This document shows positions 32,442 through 45,600 of a stretch of 64,000 bases of DNA, piece after piece. The notes beneath the pieces were generated by a model. The model saw nothing but the letters and a program-made list of their open reading frames with translations, did no database searches and had not been told where the DNA came from. Position 1 is the stretch's first letter. Every line of letters starts with the position of its first letter. Made by a program: the position numbers and the translations under genes. The DNA is taken from the NCBI RefSeq assembly GCF_950023065.1, contig NC_088679.1:3472001-3536000 (forward strand), given 5' to 3'. This DNA comes from Planococcus citri. Taxonomy: Eukaryota > Arthropoda > Insecta > Hemiptera > Pseudococcidae.

Positions 32442-34660
32442 ATTTTTAAAAATTGAGGGGCTCTCGCCGCAGTTTGAGTTCTTTGAAAATGGAAAAATTG
32501 TAAATAGGGAATTATTTTCTCACCATAAGTCACCACCTTAGGGGTTGGGAGGGAGGAAAATCCTAACTTCGAAAATAAGGGGTACCCTAATAATATATAG
32601 GAGATAAATTCAAGTTTAGTATTCTTCTTGTTTGACTAATTTTTTTCAATTTTCTCGATCAGTTTGGCAAAAAAGTCAAACATTTCAGTCAATTTTTTCG
32701 ATGTATTTTTTTTTCATCTCTTTATACCATACTTAATCATTCCTCCATTAGAACCTAAAAAATTTTAAAAACCAATACGACTAATGAACTCTCGCTGTAT
32801 TAGGTTCATTCCGGCATCGCATACCCCTCCTTCTCCAGTATCTCTACCTATACTACCTACGATGATATTTTCACATCACGTGAAAATTTTTCATCTTGAC
32901 GCGACATAAAATATTTGACATCTAACACACGTTATCAGTCTATTTCCGGCACTATTTACGCCAGCTGCGAAACGCGGCCTTCTCACAAAGAGAATCGTTT
33001 ATACGGCGACGATGATGGTAGAGCGCTTTTGTTTATGAGAGAAACATTTAACATACAGCAGGTAGGTATACCTACGCGTATAGGTATACTACGTATACCT
33101 TTACCTACATACGTTGCTAGTTGGTGGTACGTTACGTTTACGTACGTATACGTTCAAAATGAGAATGAAATATGCGACAACGTGCCCGACACCGACACAT
33201 TTAGCGGGTTCAAAGTGCGACTTGTACATCATTTAGAGAGAGCGAATCGCGAGCACACTGCCGCATTTACTCGATTAATATGAAATCTGCTACCGCGTGG
33301 AACACGAAGCTTTTGGAAAAGTACCTACTCGTAGGTACGTATAAAGGCGTGCAATAAACAATATACTACATAGGTAGGTGCACGCTGCTTTAACACACTA
33401 GATTACCTATATATGAAAATTTACCTTTTAAACCTTTCCGCCGGCATAATTGTACGGCGACACGTATCAATATCATTAATTTCACCATTACAACCCCGAT
33501 GAACCAAACAACCAACGAATGAATACGAGAAAAGCCGCCAAAAATTGTCGAAATGAGAATAGTAGGTATAGGGTATATACGAAAGTAATATACGAGTACG
33601 TATCTCTGCGTCGAGAAGAAACGCGTACGACGAAATAATGACACAGACGTCAAAAGTTTCCGAGCTTTTTGTACGGTAATAACGAACGAGCTCGGGCTAG
33701 ACAGAGAGCCGAAGAAGAGTCTTGGACCGGGGGGGGGGGACGGAGGAGGACGCGGGCGTAACAAAAAACGAACGATACACTTCGATGCAACCAGCAGCAT
33801 GTCTTTCAATAACTAAGTAAATTTATTCGTATAAGCTGTATGAACGGTTTATCTTGCCGAAGATAAATGCCGTCGCAAGTCACTCAAACGTAACACTCGA
33901 ATAGGTATACCTACACTCTATATATGTACAAGGGTAAATAAATGTGTACACTGTATACTCTTTTTTAGCTACTCTATAAGCGCAGTTGCGTACGTATATG
34001 TGTGTGTAGCCTTTTTTTCCTCCCTACCTTTTTTTTTTTGAGACGATGGCGGGTACGTAGTAGGTACTTTTAAAACGAAAGAGAGTGCGAGTGAAAAAGA
34101 GACGTTTATTTTATTCCTTTTTCGCATATAAACTGTGTATACTATCTAGTGTATACAGTACAGTATACCAGGCTCTTTATTTTTTTTTCTCTCCTTCTTA
34201 CAATACCTTTCCTATCCGTTCCTTCTGTCACATTTAACTATTTTCAAAGTAGCTCTAAAAGCACGCAAATTTATCCGACGTTGAATTAGAATGGGCGTTT
34301 GGTTCGTCTTCTTTCTTCATCGTAGTCGTCGTCGCCGTGTTCGACGCATGGTTAATTTTTAAACCCTGTTGCACATGGTTTACCTTTTTTTTTCTTTTTT
34401 TTTAGGCACCCCTTTATCTGATATCCGTTTACACGCGTGATTAGACTTTTCAAAATAACGAACAGCGATTCGAGTTGTGCTCGGTGAGGCGTTAAATTCA
34501 ACAGATTTTAATTTTTACTCGTATATGTCAAAATCAAATGCGAATTAGATACGTAAAAAGGCATGGTGTATTGGTTTTATTATATGGCAGACGTTGAAAG
34601 TAAGTCAGACTTGAGAGAGATGGGGGAGGAAAAGAGCTTTATTTACTTTTGTAATATTTC
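32442..34660. other. Non-coding, largely unique island
   Basis: After about 300 bp of AT-rich debris the sequence from about 32800 is CG-containing with many GTAGGTAT/TACCTA strings. It includes open frames of 122 codons (32915-33283, plus) and 139 codons (33390-33809, minus), neither of which shows a recognisable domain. It could be host regulatory or intronic DNA. Confidence 0.4.
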
Positions 34661-34920
34661 AGAGATTGAGAGATACTCGAGACCTACTAAGTATTTGAAC
34701 TGAAATTAAAAGAGTGTTTAAATGTTCACCGCAAGACCAAATATTAAATGCTGAATTTTGTTTTTGGATGATTTTTGAAAATTTCAACTTTGCCCACTTC
34801 ACTATGAAAAAAGTCAAAAATCTAATAAAATTAGAGCAAGAAGTTGAAATTTGGTTCATGCTTCATTTTCATCTTTTCGAATTAATCGGTGAAGATTTTT
34901 AGCCGTTCTGGAGCCTCCAG
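34661..34920 (+). repeat. Family E fragment
   Basis: Short tract like those at 28780-29000 and 53280-53380, ending in TTCTGGAGCCTCCAGCA, one of the CTGGAG-S-CTCCAG words. The retrotransposon remnant begins immediately after it. Confidence 0.5.
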
Positions 34921-35086
34921 CAAGCGCTATAACCGAAGTTTGGGAAAGTCCTCTTGACGGCGCAGAGGGCAGCCCCTTCATCAAGCTATACTTCCATGGG
35001 CTAGAAACCCATAGAAGCGAAAAAAAAAAACAATTTCTCGAGAAAACAAAACTAAGAAGAAACCGGCTGGAAAATCAGGGAACCCT

Positions 35087-35770
35087 CCCAGTAAGCATTG
35101 CAATGTCACTATAACATCATGCAATGTCACCGAGGAGATATGTAATATTGCATTGTGATGTCTCGTGACTTACTGGTGATATAAAATGTACCCAGCAAAA
35201 TGGTCACCAAGACATCACTCACACCAATGTAGTGACATTTTTGCAATGTCACATAAATACGAGTACCTATTACACTGAAATATTTGAAAAAAAACATTAA
35301 AATCATAATGATGATAGGGTACCTTTTAGTTCAGCAAATTGAGAGTGATGTAATAAAATAATATAATGTATTTTCTGCAAAAATATTCTCTTCTCTCAAC
35401 TCCTGAAATTTGGAGTTGAGATTTGAGGCTGTTGACTCCACCACGTTTGGCGAATTCTCCAGCACCCATCATTATTGAGGGCAAATTAGCATGAGACAGT
35501 AACTTCCTTATATACTAATTGTCAACGTACTGTATCTGCGAGAAGTAGAAATGGTAAGTTTGAGGCAAAAATGTCACTGTAATATCTTTTAGTGATGTCT
35601 ATGTGATATCATCAAAGTTATACCTATTTTTGAGACATTGCGGCCAAATATTTCTTTTTCCATTCCAAAGCAATGTCGTAATAATGTCACAGGAATATTA
35701 CTTTGTAATGTCCTATACACATCACAAAATGACATCACTGTGATATTAATGTCACAGCATGCTTACTGGG
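35087..35770. mobile_element. Small TIR element with CCCAGTAAGCAT ends
   Basis: The left end CCCAGTAAGCATTGCAATGT and the complement of the right end CCCAGTAAGCATGCTGTGAC are inverted repeats. The 684-bp interior is filled with AATGTCAC/GTGACATT words. It splits the 5' part of the retrotransposon remnant from its endonuclease start. No coding capacity is seen and no clear target duplication could be read, so the superfamily is undetermined. Confidence 0.7.
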
Positions 35771-35857
35771 CTGTTGGGCAGCAGGCAAAAAAGCCCACAC
35801 TATGGAAGAAACAAAACAGGCTGAAGATCGCTACCTGGAATGTGCGAGGAATAAATG

Positions 35858-36655
35858 GGGGTTGGTGAAAATTGAACGTTTCAAATTGCACGTGAAAAAT
35901 TGCACGTGTGAAATTGCACGTATACAATTGAACGTGAGTGATAATTGCACGCATGTGAAAATAGAACGTTTACAGCGTTCAATTATTACGTTCAACTATG
36001 TGTATTGTTCTGAAAAGACTAAAAATTAAGTTCAGGCCCTATAATTTTGGTCAGTGCACATTGAGCACCCTCTGGACCGCTTTAGGGAGTTGTCACGAAA
36101 TTCCATGAGTTCGATTTCAAAAGTAAATTTTTTATCTGCTCATAAATTCCAGAAAAAATGAAAAAAATTCAAGTAATACCGTAAATTTAACATGAGGTCG
36201 ATTTCAGACGGTTTCAACATGTTCAAGGAGCCGGTAGCCATATTTCGAACGTTCAAAAGTTAATTTAGACGGTTTTTATTGAACTTTGTGAAAATCTGAA
36301 ATTTCCAAAATACAACCAGAGGTTTCAGTTCCAGAACGCCTTGAAACCGTCTCCAATTGACTCAGCATGTTGAAGTAAATTTTAGCTTTCCACCTTCTTT
36401 GAGTAACATTTTGCGAAAATTTCAACTTACAAAAATCCGCTGGAGGCTCCAGAACTGCTCAGAAGTCAGAACGTTTCGAAACTGTATTTTGGGTTGGTGA
36501 AAATCTCACATTATTAAATCATTTTGAGACGTTAAATTTGCCGACGTTCTATTTTCACCTGCGTGCAATTATCACACACGTTCAATTGTATACGTGCAAT
36601 TTCACACGTGCAATTTTCTTACGTGCAATTTCATACGTGCAATTTGCCGGTCCCC
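35858..36655. mobile_element. hAT-like non-autonomous element with TTGCACGT arrays
   Basis: A perfect 8-bp direct duplication AATAAATG (35850-35857 and 36656-36663) flanks a 798-bp element with GGGG...CCCC termini. The first and last roughly 115 bp are inverted copies full of TTGCACGT and TTGAACGT words spaced about 12-15 bp. An 8-bp duplication suggests hAT, though P-type elements can also give 8 bp. The interior (36050-36540) includes CTGGAGGCTCCAG and resembles family A-related sequence. It sits inside the endonuclease coding start of the retrotransposon remnant. Confidence 0.82.
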
Positions 36656-36960
36656 AATAAATGGAAAAGAAGATCAAGGAGCTGCAATACATCTTGATGC
36701 AGAGAAACATCAACATCCTGAAGGAGCTAGGAGCAGAGCCAATCATTAGACCAGTGAAAGATTACAGAAAGAAATGGCGAAAACACGTTGACAGAATGCC
36801 TGATGAACGGTCTCCTCGAAAAGTCAAAGAATACACTCCAACTGGCAGGAGGAGTATGAGGAAGACCGAAGAAAAGACTTGATGATACATCGACGAGCAA
36901 TTCTTCTACATTTTCCCAGACAGGCTGAACAGCTCACCGGGTCAAAGTTCAATGATTATG

Positions 36961-37740
36961 AGAAAAATTTCCATAAAATGAAGATGGAACTAAATTCAGC
37001 ACCTATAAACTTTTTCCTTTACTTTGCTCGGACCCAACCGATAACCGCAATACCTACCAAAATGGAACTTTTTTCAATAGTTAAGGGTTTTGAAAGGCTT
37101 TTTGGTGATATGAAAATCAGTGTTGCCACTTTTTTTCGTACGAAAAATTAGTTCAAAAAGTTTCAAAACGTAGTTTTCATATCGTTCCGACTCTCAAAAA
37201 TTCTGAAAAAAATATATTATGGACTACTTATCATGCTGAACAACATATTAAAAAATTGGGATGGCATTATGTTGTAAAGTCGATTTGAAAAAATTGAAAG
37301 TTTGCGAAAAAATGCAATTTTTTTATCCAAGGCATAAAAAAAGTTTGGATTCGTGAAGTTGACCCATTTGACCCCAATCAAACTCCGAAAAAAATCAATT
37401 TTCAATTCTAAACATGAAAAAAATTTTGAATTTATTCAGCTGTCTTATTTTGACCTTTTTCTGACGTATTTCATGAAAAAGTTGATAAAAATTACATTCA
37501 TGGAAAAAAATTGAAATTCGATCGTTAATTTTTTGAATTTTTTCGAATTTTGATTTTTTTGTGATGAGTTCATTTCATTGAGTGAAAGGGTTTTTATGAC
37601 CCTAATATTCAAATTCTAAAATTTTGCAGTCAAAAAATAGATCCATCATAAAAAAAATTGTTAATTCCTCAAAATACGAATTTTTGAAAGCTTTTGCCTT
37701 CGCTTCGTTTGGTCTCCTTTAAGAAAAAATATAAGTATGT
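36961..37740. repeat. Family D fragment and family C-type tag
   Basis: About 37060-37240 resembles 9560-9720. About 37560-37720 belongs to the same repeat as 39003-39290 (ATTCAAATTCTAAAATTTTG, then GCTTTTGCCTTCGCTTCGTT). The TIR element 37745-38998 splits this repeat from its continuation. Confidence 0.6.
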
Positions 37741-37744
37741 ACTT

Positions 37745-38998
37745 GGGTAATTCTCAGAAAAAGGGTCGATTTTGATATGCATAATTTTGAAAAACGAAAA
37801 TCATTTTTTTGGAAAATTTCAAGTGGGAATCATTTGTATATGTGTCCCAGATCCCTTTTCTAGTGTTGGCCTCAATTCAATCCCCCCCACTGTGGACCCC
37901 GGCCCCCCTAAAACGGCGATAATTAGAATTCGACCCTCATCGATGTGTAATATGTCGATTGACATGTTTTCAAGGTCGTAGAATTCGAATCTGGAGTTAT
38001 TTTTTTTGTAGAGGTGGAGGGTGAGGCGTGGGGAGGGGGAAAATGTCAAATTTTGCTTATATTATCGTTTAATACGTCGATTTATGTTTTTCAGACCGCA
38101 GAATTCGAATCTGGACTTATTTTTTTGGTGGGGGTAGAGGTGAAGTGTGGGGAGGGAGAAAATGTAAAATTTTGCTTGTATTATCATGTAATATGCCGAC
38201 TAGCGCGATAAAAGTACAGCTGTCTGAAATTTGGCCAAGTCGAAGGACAAATGGGCGCTGGACAAGCCGAAGGACAATCTCAACGTTTTTTCGTTTCTAG
38301 CCTTACCTACTGGACATTATTCGATTTTTAACACGTAATAAATGTGTACTTATCATGTAGAATAACTTCCCGTGCTCAATTATTGGTTTTGGCGGGTTCA
38401 TTGGCGTAAATGAAAACACCAAGCCGAAGGACACAGATTTTGCGAAATATCAAAACTTCACAAATAAGTACGATCAGAACGAGCTGTAATGTAGTTTTTA
38501 AAAAGAACGGTGCGGGGTAACATTTCTATGAGAACAGTGAACCAGTGCAGCCACTCACCAGAAAAAAATGTTGGATTGGGAAGCTACCAAAAATAATTGA
38601 AAATTGCTCGAAAATTTGCGCAAAAAGTGTGTGACAGTTTTCAAATGTGAATTGTGAGCTTCCTATAGACTCATTGCAATTGCAATTTGTACAATAAGAG
38701 ACCTTCATGTTCTGTAATAATGAGAACGTGTCAATTTTTCCAAAAAAAAAAATGAAGTTCATGACACTTTATAACATTCATTTTCAAAAACATGATGTGT
38801 GACAGCCAAGTCGAAGGACATTTGGGGTATAAAATCAAATGTACACCAATGAAAGGAGGGTCTAAAAACCTCAATACCATGTGTGAAATGTGTGCGGGGT
38901 CATTCTTGAATGGACCAAAAAAAAAAAAAAAAAATCATGCTAAAACCGTTGAGAAATTTGCCATGTACACGAATTTTACCTTTTTCTGAGAATTACCC
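37745..38998. mobile_element. TIR element with GGGTAATTCTCAGAAAAAGG ends and ACTT duplication
   Basis: The 20-bp ends are exact inverted repeats, and a 4-bp direct repeat ACTT flanks them (37741-37744 and 38999-39002). The 1254-bp interior has a 120-bp tandem duplication (about 37945-38200) and four copies of AAGYCGAAGGACA. There is no transposase frame. A 4-bp duplication occurs in a few superfamilies such as Sola, so assignment is left open. Confidence 0.8.
37945..38200. repeat. 120-bp tandem duplication
   Basis: Two diverged copies share GAATTCGAATCTGGA (37981 and 38101), then a G-rich GGTGGGGGTAGAGG-like tract, GAGGGGGAAAATGT and AAATTTTGCTT. Confidence 0.8.
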
Positions 38999-39002
38999 AC
39001 TT

Positions 39003-40080
39003 ATCATTCAAATTTTAAGAAATATTTAACCCACAAAACGTACTATCATCTGAAAAAACATTGTTTTTTTACTTCTCGAAACAAGCTTTTGCCCTCGCTT
39101 CATTCGGGTCTGTTTGTTTTCTATTCTCATAATTGAAGTTTTTACAAACTCATCATTCAAATTCTAAAATTTTGGATCAAAAGAAATAAAAAATGTTTAA
39201 AACATTGTTCTTTACCTCTCGAAACTCGAGTTTTTGAAATCGTTTACCCTTTGCTTCGTTCGGATCAATTCTTTATCTCCCAATTCATGACCTCGCCCCT
39301 CCCCCACCTACAAAAAAAACTTCAATTTTTTTCTTGTAAAGTCGACTTATTTTTACAAAATTGAATGAAAAATTTAGATAAAATCCAATGTACAATTCGT
39401 ATCCAAGTATCCGAACCTGAGAAAAAACAGTAGAACAAAGATTCGGGGGGTGGGGGGATTTCGAGGGCCTCATTTGGTCCATCCACCAGAAGCCTTCATC
39501 AACTGATCCAATCCACGCCTGGCTTCTGAACAGTTTGAACAATATCGCCAATTGTTCGTGTAGAGGCCAAAATTTTTTTTTTTTTTGGAACGAGGAAATC
39601 CCTCCCTCCCACCTGATGAATTATCAGTTGTCACTGAAAACAATTTCTGGATCGATTCAATGAATCACAAAGACGGTTGATTCAAACATGCAAAAATTTT
39701 CAAAGGAGTCTGGAATGGTTGGAAACTGCTGCTAATACATTGGAAAGGTTGAAAAATAAATGGAGTATAAACTAAAGTTCAACTTTCTTAAAAGTATATT
39801 CAAACCTCATCAAATTTTATTATTACCTATTTTTATTTTTTTTCGTAAAAAATTAAAACCATCTCGAATTTTAAACAATTTGCCAAAAATTGAAAAATAA
39901 ATTCAATATACTGAAATGAATATTTTTTGGTCCAAAAAGAGCCACTTTTGAATATCATTGATAGCTCTAAAGCTGAATCTATCACTTGAAGATTATAAAA
40001 AAACACTTTTCGCATAATTTTTGGTCAATTTTATGGGAAAATGCATTATTTTTGAGTACCTAGGTGTAGGTAGGTATGTA
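39003..40080. repeat. Tandem family C-type tags and AT-rich debris
   Basis: Two imperfect copies with a period near 155 bp lie at about 39003-39275. Each has CTTTACCTCTCGAAAC-like text followed by TTTGCCCTCGCTTCATTCGG. The remainder to 40080 is AT-rich with no recognised gene. Confidence 0.5.
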
Positions 40081-41109
40081 CTATGTACTAGGTAGTTTAT
40101 ATTCATTTCGATCGATGCTTCTTTTCCTGTCTTTACATTATTTCAACACGTTTCCAATATTTTTTCGAGTAACTTCCTCCAAATATTACTGAAATTTCAC
40201 TGCTTAAATTTTTGGAAATTTTATGTTGATTTTGATCGATGATTTTTTTTTGTTTTTATGCTTTTTGTGCAATGTTTTCCAAAGTACGTAGGTAGAGGGA
40301 TTTTATTACTTTTTGATAATTTTCCTGGTTTTTTATACTTTTTTTCGTTTTTTACATTTTAAATATGTTTTAATACTTTTTTTGTGCTATTTTTTTTCAA
40401 ATTTTACTAAAATCTGAGTATTTTTTGGCAACTTTGAATTGATTTTCATTGAGCTTTCTTGCGTTTAGAAGATTTTTCAATGAGTTTTCGTGCAATTTTT
40501 GCTACGATTTTGTCAAATTTCATTAAATTATCACTTTTCTTGCAATTTTTACAAAATTTACTGAAATTGTGTAAGTTCTGGGCGATTTTCAGTGTGTTTA
40601 ATATTTTTACTCGTGTTGAAAAGAAATTTTAACGAAGTTTTGTGCAATTTTCCTACATTTTGTCAAGTTTCAATGAAATTTTATTACATTCCAGTAATTT
40701 TCTGTGGTTTCTAAAATGAGTTTTAATCACGTTTAATACAATTTTTACCAAATTTCATTAATTTTGTCTATTTGTGGTGGTTTGAGGTGATTTCAATCCA
40801 TTTTTTTTTGTAGTTTTTTGAATTTTTAAAATGTTTTTGAACGATTTTTTTTCCTAAGGAAGAAGCAAGGTCAGTCTTGTGAAACGAACATTGATGAGAG
40901 ATCGGGGAGGGTATGAGGTTATTTAGAAGATTCTAACTCAAAAGTCAATTATTAATTTTCAGAAAACTTTTCATTTTTTCATGGGAGGGGCAGGGGCTCC
41001 TGCCAACACTTTCTTTGTTTTTGCGGTGGAAGAATAGGAAAGGCAAGACTTCAAAAAGTGAAAGCATAAAAAAAAGAAAACTTTGAACGAATGATCACTT
41101 ACCCTAATA
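40081..41109 (+). other. T-rich strand-asymmetric tract and debris
   Basis: 40100-40860 is dominated by T on the plus strand with recurring syllables such as CAATTTTTAC-AAATTTCATTAA. This is cryptic simplicity without a fixed period. 40861-41109 shows nothing recognisable. Confidence 0.45.
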
Positions 41110-42691
41110 GTCCGGCATATGACAATAGGAGTAATTGCACCCCCCCCCCCATATCCTCCGGGATAACTTTTTTCTTAAAGGAGACATCCTAAGGGACATT
41201 TTAAAGCAAACTTGCCCAAAAAAAAGTTGGTCTTACTTACAAAATGGCGGCCATTTTGATTGACAGGTCAGCCGAAATCGCAGATTTTGCGTTTCAACAT
41301 GGGACTTGCACGAAACTTTTCAAACTTTACAAAGGTAGATCGAAAGATCATGCAAAAATTTATCATCTGTCAAAATTTCAAGTGCTAAACGGCGTTTTTC
41401 GAATTTTGGTAAATTTTTGAAAATCAAATTCAGGCCAAAAATCAAGAATGAGGGAAAAAATCAAAATTTTACCAAATTGACCAAGAAAGCTGAAGTTTGG
41501 TATATACCCTATTTTCGACATTTCAAATGGATTGGAAACGGTTTCAATCCGTTTTGAGCAGTTCTGGAGCCTCCAGCAGATTTTTGAAACTCGAAATTCC
41601 CACAAAATTTCATCAAATGGAGTTGGAAAGCCGGAATTTATTCTGCAAACTAATTTCAATACGCTACAAAGTTGACTGCTGGGGAATTTCAAGTCATTTT
41701 GGAGCCTCCAGCAACTTTTTGAAAGATTGTATGACGTTTTTTTGGAAAATTGAAATTTCCTAAAAGTACATAGCTGGAAGCTTCAAACCATTTGAAACCA
41801 CCATGTAGTCTGCGAAGTAAATTTCAGCTTGCCAACTCCATTTGATGAATTAATGTTGGGGAAATTTCAAGTTTCAAAAATCTACTGGAGGCTCCAGTAA
41901 TTTTCAAAAAAGTCGCTGGAGGTTCAAAAATGACTTGAACTCACTTGAAGTCGTCTTCGGAGGATGTTAAAATTGGAGTGTAGAGTAAATTTCAGCTTTC
42001 CATTTCCATCTCGATCCATTTGATAAAATTTTGTGAAAATTTAAAGTTTTAAAAATCTGCTGGAGGCTCTAGGAATTTTCAAAAAGTCGCTGGAAGCTCG
42101 AAAACGACTTGAAATTCACCTGCAGTACTTCGTAGCGTATTGAAATTAGTTTTTAGAATACATTTTAGCTTTACAACTCCAATTTGATGGAATTTTGTGG
42201 GAAATTCGAGTTTCCAAAATCTTCTGGAGGCTCCAGAACTGCCCAAAGCGGGTTGAAACAATTTCCAATCGATTTTGCATGACGAAAATAGGGTATATAC
42301 CAAATTTAAGCTTTCTTGCTCAATTTGGTAAACTTTCGATTTTTCCCCTCATTTTTGGCCTAAATTTGTTTTTCAAAAGTTCACCAAAAATCGAAAAAGG
42401 TACTTTAGGACTTGAAATTTTGGCTGGTGATGAATTTTTGCACGCTCTTTCGATCTATTTTTGTACGGCTTAAAAAATGTCGTGCAAATCCTACTCGTAT
42501 GTTGAAACGCAAAATCTGTGATTTCGGCTGACCTGTCAATCAAAATGGCCGCCATTTTGTTAAGTAAGGCCAACTTTTTTTTGGGTAAGTTTGCTTTAAA
42601 ATGTTCTTTAGGACGTCTCCTTTAAGAAAAAAGTTTTCCCGGAGGATCGGGGAGGGGGGGGTGCAATTACTTCTATTGTCATATGCCGGAC
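41110..42691. mobile_element. Family A foldback element, copy 2 (type-1 ends)
   Basis: TA at 41108-41109 and 42692-42693 flanks ends starting GTCCGGCATATGACAATAGG (inverted at the right). The 1582-bp interior is an imperfect palindrome closely similar to 19127-20850, with AAAATGGCGGCC tracts in both arms and multiple CTGGAG-S-CTCCAG words. No transposase frame. Confidence 0.88.
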
Positions 42692-42693
42692 TA

Positions 42694-45600
42694 TAAATTA
42701 TAGTCAACCTTGAAGGTTTTTCATAATTTCATAAAGAATAACTTGCAAAAATAAAAATTACCTGTTGCTTCTTCAAATTATTGGTTTAAACTCGAAAATG
42801 GTAATTTATTCATATTTCCACGATTTTGATAATTACAAAGCAAATATTTCAAAATGATTCTGAGAACTCACCTAGAACACACAAAAATACACAAAATATT
42901 AGATAGGTGACCCTCATCGTCAAGAAGGTAAGTATTCGTAATACTTATTTGTCAACAAAAATTCCATCTGATTTTTATAGGAATTAAACAGTTGGATAAT
43001 TGATGTACCTAATAATACATTATCTACTTATAAGCCTATACCTATATGTTAAAATTCGTGAATATCGAGTACCTTCTCATTACGTCATCTCATCGACCCG
43101 CCAGTGAAATATCGAAGTGATCAATATTTTCACTCGTAGTATCGATAACAGCGTTAATTACCTATTATACTCTGGAGAAATTACGACGACGAGTAGGTAC
43201 ACATTACATTCTTCTTGACGCTGGCAACATCGCATTCGTATCGCCAGTTCGTCCATTCGCCAATTCGCCATCGTATAGCACAGAGGCTTTCATAATGAAG
43301 AAAAATACGTATTAATGCGACCTTTTTCGCATACCTACTAGCTCGGAGAGACCTCTTTTTATATTACAACAACTGGCAAACGGGGGGGGGGGGAGGGAGA
43401 TAGCGGTGCTTCGCATCCTTTTTTTTTCTCTCCTCCTCGAGCTCTAATTATTATCGTATACGAGACGAATCGTCGACTCGTCGCGAACAATTTGCAAAGT
43501 AGGTACGCGAAATTGAAACCATGCCCTACTAACAAATCCTTAGAAGGTATTTTCGATCGGAATTAAATCTTTTAATTGATGCCATAAAACGAACTAGCAC
43601 GAATTATGCAAATACTGGACAATATTCTCGTACAGAAATTACCTTTAAAGCTTACCTCTTTACGTTTTACCACGCGCCGAAAGCGCGCCAACCGAGAAAA
43701 ACTTTCACAGCTCGACTATATAAGGTACCTACCTACCTACCTAATTAACAAACACGTTATACTCATCGCGTTGAAAAATCTTATACCAGGAGGAAAAAAA
43801 AAATTACTAGAAATATGAGGCGGTTTCGGTGCGTCGTATTCGGGTTTGGCGTGTGTATATCGTTAAAACCATGACGAAAACCTCGACATTAATCTTTTCT
43901 CTCTTCGGCTGTAATATAAATTAGCACGTAGGTTACGTACAGCTAAGATTTTTCTCGCGAGACGTCTTCGTACCTTCATGTTTTATTCAAAAAACAACTC
44001 GAGTTTTTTTCCCCTTTCTTGTTACCTTCCGTCTCTGATGCCGATGTAGCTGTTTTAGCAAAATATTATTGTAAAATTTTCATATTTTCGAAGTTTAAAA
44101 AGCGATTTGTAATTTTTTTAATGCTAAAAGCACGACTCTCCTGTACACATCAGCACCCTTGTCGATATTATCGCATCTCATCCGCGGTGAAAAACCAATA
44201 ACTATAGGCGAATTAAACCATTACACACTTAACCCCCTTATGATAATATTTCTTCACAACAAATAAACCTCACGACCACGACCTCGAGCTGTAGGTACTC
44301 GTACGACCACTACGATACATTCTCAAATACCAGAGTACCTATTTCTACAACGACGTTATAATAAGTACATACATAAATACCTTTGGGTTATACGAGGAAA
44401 AAAAAACTTGTTCGAAAATATATTTACTTTACTATATCTACAGAGTTACACCTCATAGTATACCGTATCTACCTGCTACCTATTGCCATTGCCTGTGTAC
44501 AATAATGAGTAAAAATATTCTTAAAATGTTTGCTTTTAATCCCGAACTGTTGGTTGATTTTTTTTTTCATAACAACGTTTCTGAGAAAAAATTCTCTGCT
44601 TTCGTGTCGAATGGAATGGAATGAAATTTTTTTCTTGTTATTTTTCAAATTGCAAACTGGGTCAAATTTTCAATCATCGTCGTCGCAAGGATAAGTGGTA
44701 AGATCTCGCGAGATACCACCCACTCGGATTTTTTTTTCTATAGCTCATTTTCATCATCAAGTATCGCGAGTAAACTTTTACAAATGATAATTCCCACAAA
44801 CGTCTTCATCGCGCATCGTTTATCAGTATTATTTAGGTAAATTACGTTGTAGAATGTTTGTTTCTTTTTTCTATACTTTTTCAGTGACGAAGGGTTTAAG
44901 AAAAGCATCGTTTGCGAGCGTTTGACATTCGTTGGTTCGCGAAATAATTTGTTAAATGAATTATACTACGACGACGAGGTACGAGAGTAACCTACATTTT
45001 ATTTCAATGGGTACCTACGAAACAATTTCTCTGCGATTTAAATTCATGCTAATTGCGAATTTTCGAGTTGATATTGAGAGAAATAATTCCGAAATGCGAA
45101 TGCAGATACCTTATTAAATACATCATTAATATTTATAAAGTTGGGTGAAATCATGAAATGTATAATCACTTTGTGAAAGTAATCGGCTTGCTTAGCTCGA
45201 CCTCCGAATTGGAAATTCCCTCCTATAAGATGGTGATCTTGCCAGGGCGAAACGTTTTGAATGGGCGATTTTCGATTTAAACAAGATCAAGCTGGATTGA
45301 AAGAGTATGTCCTCAAACCCCCATAACCAATATTTTAGATGCTGAGTTTATTTTCGAGTTTTTGGTTGATTTTTGATTCTAAGAAAAAATTCTATAAAGC
45401 TGTTTTAAGGGATTATTTTCTTTCATGAAATATAACTTTAGGTACCTATTTCTTGAGAAAATGAACCACCCAATATTAATATTTTTCATTGATTTTTTGA
45501 TTTTCTTCAGAAATTCTAGATCGCCCCGAAGGGCTAAAAAAGTCAAATTATGATGATTTTCAAGTCTGATGATCGTGTAAACCCATCTTACGATATATTA

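Larger units (their letters stand above)
34921..36960 (+). pseudogene. APE-type non-LTR retrotransposon remnant with nested insertions
   Basis: Three pieces of one decayed element can be read. 34921 to about 35086 is probable 5' sequence. 35771-35857 encodes the start of an AP-like endonuclease (NRLKIATWNVRGIN), continued after an insertion at 36664-36720 (MEKKIKELQYILMQRNINIL). 36721-36884 then encodes a reverse transcriptase C-terminal tail (KKWRKHVDRMPDERSPRKVK, then EYTPTGRRS) and a stop, followed by a probable 3' untranslated part to about 36960. Endonuclease start and polymerase tail are directly joined, so several kilobases are deleted. A frame change also separates the pieces. It cannot make an active protein. 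Confidence 0.7.

Noticed and set aside
32915..33809. Open frames of 122 (plus) and 139 (minus) codons.
   Set aside because: They encode low-complexity or basic sequence without known motifs and are explained by composition.
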